Below are positions 44,838 to 48,316 of a stretch of DNA of 48,316 nucleotides, piece by piece. Origin of the DNA: an uncultured Acetatifactor sp. GTDB lineage: Bacteria > Bacillota > Clostridia > Lachnospirales > Lachnospiraceae. The position numbers and the translations under genes are program-made. The stretch spans positions 1 to 48,316 of the forward strand of contig CAJUAH010000031.1 in the NCBI GenBank assembly GCA_910584375.1. The letters are read 5' to 3'. How positions within the stretch are numbered: position 1 is the stretch's first letter; the number at the start of each line of letters is the position of its first letter. The notes beneath the pieces are model-generated. The model had not been told where the DNA came from. It was given only the letters and a program-made list of their open reading frames with translations, and did not search any database.

Positions 44838-46430
44838 ATGAAAATTACAAAATATAGAAAAGCCTTAAAATTTACATATTTGAAGTGGAATTTACTGATA
44901 CTGTTTGTGTGCCTGCTGTTTATGCGGGGCTATGTAAGACTGGAGAGTACGGGAGACAATCTGTTCCATATCTTTATAAACGGCGCTCTGATGGGCAGTA
45001 CGGCCAGCCCGCAGGAGGCGGAGGAGATGCTGTGGGAGGCCAGACGGGAGATCGCCGCGTCTTCCGACAGTCTGGTGCTTATGGATGTGGAGATGACCTA
45101 TGTGGGCGAGGAGGTCATGTACGGCTACGTGGACGATCCGAAGGAGGTCTATGACAATATCTGCCAGGCGCTGCGCTCCGGCGTGCAGGAGGAGAGCGTC
45201 TGTTCTTACACGCTGAAAATGAATCAGTATATGGTAAATCTGGCATCGGTGGAAGAAGTGGAGCAGCTCTTGCAGGCGGTTGTCAGCAAATATGACAGCG
45301 AGGGCAAATTCGGGGTGGAAGTCGTGCAGGATGAAAACAGGCTGTTCAATGTGCTGACCGTCAACGCGGTGGATCACGGGAAACAGCCTGGCGAGGAGGA
45401 GGCCCGGCGGCAGCAGGAGCAGCAGATCTATCCCATAGGCGGCGTGCAGGCGCAGCTGGAGGAGATTTTTGCCCAGGATATAGAGAAGGATGAAAAAGAT
45501 TTTGAAGACTATGAGCTGGGTATAATGTCCATGGATTTCGCCGAAAAGGTGGAAATCGTGGAGGCCTATCTGCCCCAGAGCCAGTTAAAACCGGTGGACA
45601 AGGCCATCGAAGAACTGACGGTGGAGCAGGAGACGGCAGGCGTCTATGTGGTACAGCGGGGGGACACTCTTTCGGGGATCTCCCTGAAGGTCAATATTCC
45701 CATGGAACAGATTGTCGCGATGAACGACGCGCTGGAGACGATCAACACCACGATCCGGGAGGGGCAGGAGCTGATCATTACCGTGCCGGAGCCGAAGGTC
45801 TCGGTGGAGCGCACGGAAGTCAACTACTATGACGAGATCTATGACGCGCCGGTGCAATATATCGACAAGGACGAGTGGTTCACCACGCAGACCAATGTGA
45901 TCCAGCAGCCCCATGCCGGTTTCCGGAAAATTGTGGCAGAGGAGAATTTTGTGAATGACACGATGACCGGGCGGGAGATACTAAAGGAAGAGGTACTCAT
46001 GGAGGCCGTGCCCAAGATCGTGGAGCGGGGAACCAAAGTGCCGCCCACCTATATCAAGCCCATCTCCGGCGGCCGTGCCTCCTCGGGATTTGGCAGGCGG
46101 AGCGCGCCCACCAAGGGAGCCAGCACCTACCACAAGGGACAGGACTGGGCTACGGCAGTGGGCACCACCGTTGTGGCGTCCTGCGGCGGCCGGGTATCCA
46201 GAGCGGGCTGGGGCAGCGGCTACGGCTATGTGGTCTACATTGATCATGAGGACGGCCGACAGACAAGGTATGCCCATCTGTCCAAGATCGTGGTGAAAGT
46301 CGGCGATTATGTAAAACAGGGCCAGAAGATCGCTCTCAGCGGCAACACCGGCATCTCCACGGGCCCCCATCTGCACTTTGAGATGCTGATCGGCGGCAAA
46401 CAGGTGAACCCGAGGAATTATCTGGAGTAA
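44838..46430 (+). CDS. LysM-G5-M23 peptidoglycan endopeptidase
   Basis: A 530-residue envelope protein with an N-terminal membrane anchor (LLILFVCLLFMRGYV, about 18-33). A ~230-residue extracytoplasmic region follows. Next is a LysM domain (VYVVQRGDTLSGISLKVNIP), then a G5-like segment (about 330-410, ending VERGTKVPPTYIKP). The C-terminal M23 LytM domain has the zinc ligands His432 and Asp436 (HKGQD) and His511-Leu-His513 (HLHFE). The zinc ligands are all present, so it should be an active endopeptidase, unlike EnvC-type activators. It probably acts in cell elongation or separation. No terminator was seen; the murA promoter lies ~75 bases after its stop. Confidence 0.95.
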   Translation: MKITKYRKALKFTYLKWNLLILFVCLLFMRGYVRLESTGDNLFHIFINGALMGSTASPQEAEEMLWEARREIAASSDSLVLMDVEMTYVGEEVMYGYVDDPKEVYDNICQALRSGVQEESVCSYTLKMNQYMVNLASVEEVEQLLQAVVSKYDSEGKFGVEVVQDENRLFNVLTVNAVDHGKQPGEEEARRQQEQQIYPIGGVQAQLEEIFAQDIEKDEKDFEDYELGIMSMDFAEKVEIVEAYLPQSQLKPVDKAIEELTVEQETAGVYVVQRGDTLSGISLKVNIPMEQIVAMNDALETINTTIREGQELIITVPEPKVSVERTEVNYYDEIYDAPVQYIDKDEWFTTQTNVIQQPHAGFRKIVAEENFVNDTMTGREILKEEVLMEAVPKIVERGTKVPPTYIKPISGGRASSGFGRRSAPTKGASTYHKGQDWATAVGTTVVASCGGRVSRAGWGSGYGYVVYIDHEDGRQTRYAHLSKIVVKVGDYVKQGQKIALSGNTGISTGPHLHFEMLIGGKQVNPRNYLE

Positions 46431-46461
46431 ATTATCCGGAACAGGCCCAGTGCCGCATCCG

Positions 46462-46494
46462 AAACAAGCCAACGTTGCATCCGAAACAGGGGAA
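46462..46494 (+). repeat. Short direct repeat GCATCCGAAACA
   Basis: GCATCCGAAACA appears twice within ~35 bases (near 46455 and 46478), directly before the murA promoter. Confidence 0.4.
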
Positions 46495-46506
46495 CGAACG
46501 TTCCGT

Positions 46507-46534
46507 TTTACAAACAGGAATTTTATGGTATAAT
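46507..46534 (+). promoter_or_regulatory. Promoter of murA with long leader
   Basis: TTTACA (46507-46512), 16 bases, TATAAT (46529-46534). The predicted start near 46541 falls at the beginning of the palindromic element, giving a leader of about 375 bases before murA. Confidence 0.7.
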
Positions 46535-46543
46535 GTTCGCAAA

Positions 46544-46668
46544 GGGCAGAGTCAAAGCGCCGTATAAGCAGATGCGGTTGCCGAGCTCGCTCGAGCAAAC
46601 GCAACTGCTTATACGGCGCTTTGACGAGCGAAGCGACTGCCGGAAACTCGTTTCCGGCAGCTCTGCCC
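46544..46668. repeat. Palindromic REP-like element upstream of murA
   Basis: Outer arms GGGCAGAG (46544-46551) and CTCTGCCC (46661-46668). Inside are perfect 21-bp arms (46551-46571 and 46605-46625, core CAAAGCGCCGTATAAGCAG) around an imperfect inner stem. A second perfect 11-bp hairpin (CTGCCGGAAAC / GTTTCCGGCAG, 46637-46660) follows. As RNA this makes a three-way branched structure. No transposase is present. It looks like a non-autonomous repeat. Confidence 0.8.
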
Positions 46669-46828
46669 GTAAGTTGCGGAACCCCTATTTACCCCCGCAA
46701 CGCAGCAGAGCAGCAGTGCAACATTTTCCCGGCTCTGCCCGTAAGTGCGGAAACCCTTTTTTACCCCGCAACGCAGCAGAGCAGCAGTGCAATATTTTCC
46801 CGGCTCTGCCCGTAAGTTGCGGAAACAC
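46661..46828 (+). repeat. Tandem ~71-bp repeats in the murA leader
   Basis: Unit 1 (46661-46732, 72 bases) and unit 2 (46733-46803, 71 bases) are nearly identical. A partial third (46804-46828) starts with the same CTCTGCCCGTAAGTTGCGGAA. Each unit carries GCAACGCAGCAGAGCAGCAG. The unit begins inside the palindromic element's right outer arm, so the two structures are connected. Confidence 0.85.
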
Positions 46829-46917
46829 TTTTCCCCTGTAGCGCCGCCAGAGTAACGGCGTTACAGTATCCAACCCGAAATCAACTTTTTTATATAAATC
46901 AGTATGAGGTAAACAAA

Positions 46918-48210
46918 ATGGAACAATACGCGATCAAAGGCGGTAATCCATTGGTAGGCGAGGTAGAGATAGGAGGGGCCAAAAACGCGGCGCTTCCTAT
47001 TCTTGCTGCGTCCGTTATGACCGATGAGACCGTATATATAGACAACCTGCCGGATGTGCGGGATATCAATGTACTGCTCAAGGCCATGCAGGGCATCGGA
47101 GTCCTGGAGAAACGCACCGGCAGGCACAGTGTAACGCTCAACGCCGCCCAGATAAGCCATCTGGTGGTGGAGGACGAAAATATCAAGAAGATCCGGGCCT
47201 CCTACTATCTGATCGGCGCGCTGCTGGGCAAATACAAACAGGCCGAGGTAGCTCTGCCCGGGGGCTGCGATATCGGCTGCAGGGCCATTGACCAGCATAT
47301 CAAAGGCTTTAAGGCGCTGGGAGCCGAAGTGTGGATCGAACACGGCCTGATCAAGACCAGGGCGGAGAAACTGGTGGGCAGCCATATCTATATGGACTGC
47401 GTCAGCGTGGGAGCCACCATCAATGTGATGATGGCCGCGGCACTGGCGGAGGGGCAGACGATCATAGAAAACGCGGCCAAGGAACCCCATGTGGTGGATC
47501 TGGCCAACTTTTTGAACAGCATGGGAGCCAGAATCAAAGGGGCCGGCACAGACGTGATCCGTATCAAGGGTGTGAGCAGGCTCCACGGCACCGAATATAC
47601 GATCATACCGGATCAGATCGAGGCGGGAACCTTTATGTTTGCGGCGGCTCTCACCAAGGGAGATATCACAGTCAAGAACGTGATTCCAAAGCATTTGGAA
47701 TCCATCACGGCCAAGCTGCTGGAGATCGGGTGTGAGATCGAGGAGTCCGACGACGCCATGCGGGTGGTATGTTCCAAACCCCTGAAACACACCCATGTAA
47801 AGACTCTTCCCTACCCTGGATTTCCCACGGATATGCAGCCGCAGATCACGGTGGCGCTGGGGTTGTCCAGCGGAACAAGCATTGTTACGGATACCATTTT
47901 TGAAAATCGCTTTAAATATGTGGACGAGTTGACCCGCATGGGCGCGGATATAAAAGTTGAAGGTACCACCGCCATCATCAACGGCGTGGGACGTTATACA
48001 GGCGCCAGCCTGTCGGCGCCGGATCTGCGGGCCGGAGCCGCGCTGGTGGTCGCAGGGCTGGCGGCCGAAGGGTTCACCATGGTGGACGAGATACACTATA
48101 TTGCCAGGGGGTACGAAGATTTCCATCTCAAGCTCCAATCCCTCGGGGCGCAGATCGAGCTGGTAAATTCCGACAGGGATTTACAAAAATTTAAGATGAA
48201 AGTGGGTTGA
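46918..48210 (+). CDS. murA: UDP-N-acetylglucosamine 1-carboxyvinyltransferase
   Basis: First committed step of peptidoglycan synthesis: transfer of enolpyruvate from PEP to UDP-GlcNAc. 430 residues. The N-terminal GGAKNAALP has the conserved Lys. Cys117 in PGGCDIGC is the fosfomycin-reactive catalytic Cys, so the enzyme should be fosfomycin-sensitive. Then EAGTFMFAAAL and FPTDMQPQ are family motifs, and the C-terminal DLRAGAALVVAGLAAEG is typical. The start is preceded by TGAGGTAAAC. The stop overlaps the next promoter. Long leader repeats upstream make its control unusual. Many Firmicutes have a second murA; this window shows one. Confidence 0.97.
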   Translation: MEQYAIKGGNPLVGEVEIGGAKNAALPILAASVMTDETVYIDNLPDVRDINVLLKAMQGIGVLEKRTGRHSVTLNAAQISHLVVEDENIKKIRASYYLIGALLGKYKQAEVALPGGCDIGCRAIDQHIKGFKALGAEVWIEHGLIKTRAEKLVGSHIYMDCVSVGATINVMMAAALAEGQTIIENAAKEPHVVDLANFLNSMGARIKGAGTDVIRIKGVSRLHGTEYTIIPDQIEAGTFMFAAALTKGDITVKNVIPKHLESITAKLLEIGCEIEESDDAMRVVCSKPLKHTHVKTLPYPGFPTDMQPQITVALGLSSGTSIVTDTIFENRFKYVDELTRMGADIKVEGTTAIINGVGRYTGASLSAPDLRAGAALVVAGLAAEGFTMVDEIHYIARGYEDFHLKLQSLGAQIELVNSDRDLQKFKMKVG

Positions 48211-48235
48211 CAAACGCACTGACAGGGTGTATTGT
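48207..48235 (+). promoter_or_regulatory. Promoter of SAM riboswitch transcript
   Basis: TTGACA (48207-48212) overlaps the murA stop codon. It is followed after 17 bases by TATTGT (48230-48235) with an upstream TG. Confidence 0.6.
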
Positions 48236-48262
48236 GTCAATATAAAGAAATTGCATAGATTT

Positions 48263-48316
48263 TCTCTTATTCAGAGTGGTGGAGATACATAGGATCTGTG
48301 AAGCCACGGCAACCCC
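48263..48316 (+). promoter_or_regulatory. SAM-I (S-box) riboswitch, 5' part
   Basis: The sequence runs CTCTTATTCAGAG, then GGTGGAGATACATAGGATCT, then GTGAAGCCACGGCAACCCC. It matches the 5' strand of P1, the kink-turn side of P2 and the conserved GAAGCC...GGCAACC block of SAM-I aptamers. The window ends before P3, P4 and the expression platform. The gene it controls, outside the window, is expected to act in methionine, cysteine or SAM metabolism or transport. Confidence 0.92.

Noticed and set aside
46661..46828. Repeats before murA considered as a CRISPR array
   Set aside because: Units of ~71 bases are tandem with no unique spacers, and no cas genes are present.

Overview
The window looks like a Lachnospiraceae-type clostridial chromosome (Firmicutes, Clostridia). 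The evidence is GC-rich coding regions with AGGAGG-type ribosome binding sites, a type III glutamine synthetase, a glnA plus ANTAR-regulator pair, LanFEG/Cpr-like ABC and two-component genes, an NlpC/P60-SH3 protein, a LysM-G5-M23 protein, a SAM-I riboswitch and family-typical small membrane proteins. The genus cannot be read from the sequence.

Layout. 1-1.2 kb: a chemoreceptor-like membrane protein cut off at its C-terminus. 1.2-10.3 kb: a glutamine block. On the minus strand are a short type I glutamine synthetase and an ANTAR antiterminator protein. Divergently, on the plus strand, come type III glutamine synthetase, asparagine synthase B, CTP synthase and PurF: one glutamine producer followed by three glutamine amidotransferases. 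The type III synthetase has a strong promoter followed almost at once by an intrinsic terminator hairpin, so it looks attenuated, and the ANTAR protein is the obvious candidate antiterminator. 10.3-14.4 kb: two ankyrin-repeat proteins and a small helical protein, arranged divergently. 14.5-17.3 kb: a CofE-like protein and a GntR/YtrA-type ABC operon with a textbook promoter and operator. 17.5-21.9 kb: an XRE regulator, then an ECF sigma factor with a membrane protein and an ABC exporter. 21.9-24.7 kb: a decayed LanFEG/Cpr-like peptide-resistance locus with an intact response regulator, a kinase truncated by a deletion that runs out of frame into the ABC ATPase, an internal deletion in that ATPase, and a permease frameshifted in a homopolymer.

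24.8-29.9 kb: a HigA-like regulator with a GH3 beta-glucosidase, a DUF308 membrane protein, tRNA-Val(CAC) and an aldolase-family enzyme. 30-36.2 kb: an accessory region. An AT-rich two-gene unit (AAA15/ABC-type ATPase plus TOPRIM-like partner, overlapping by 8 bases) has the look of an anti-phage system and sits against the C-terminal stump of a fic gene. Then come a solute-binding lipoprotein split by a frameshift and an AlbA/Schlafen-type gene with two in-frame stop codons. A 33-bp promoter-bearing sequence occurs on both sides of that last gene. 36.3-48.2 kb is mostly ordinary envelope and housekeeping content: NlpC/P60 protein with a 30-bp tandem repeat, CapA lipoprotein, hemolysin III, a small alarmone synthetase, a coiled-coil membrane protein, a flavin reductase, a Y-family polymerase, an M23 peptidase, and murA behind a long palindromic leader. 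The window ends inside a SAM-I riboswitch.

Themes. (1) Glutamine supply and use are organised as one regulated block. (2) Five loci are broken (chemoreceptor, Cpr-like locus, fic, lipoprotein, AlbA gene); four of them are accessory genes, which fits ongoing decay, although assembly errors cannot be excluded from sequence alone. (3) The best candidate for a less described system is the ATPase/TOPRIM-like pair at 30.2-32.3 kb.
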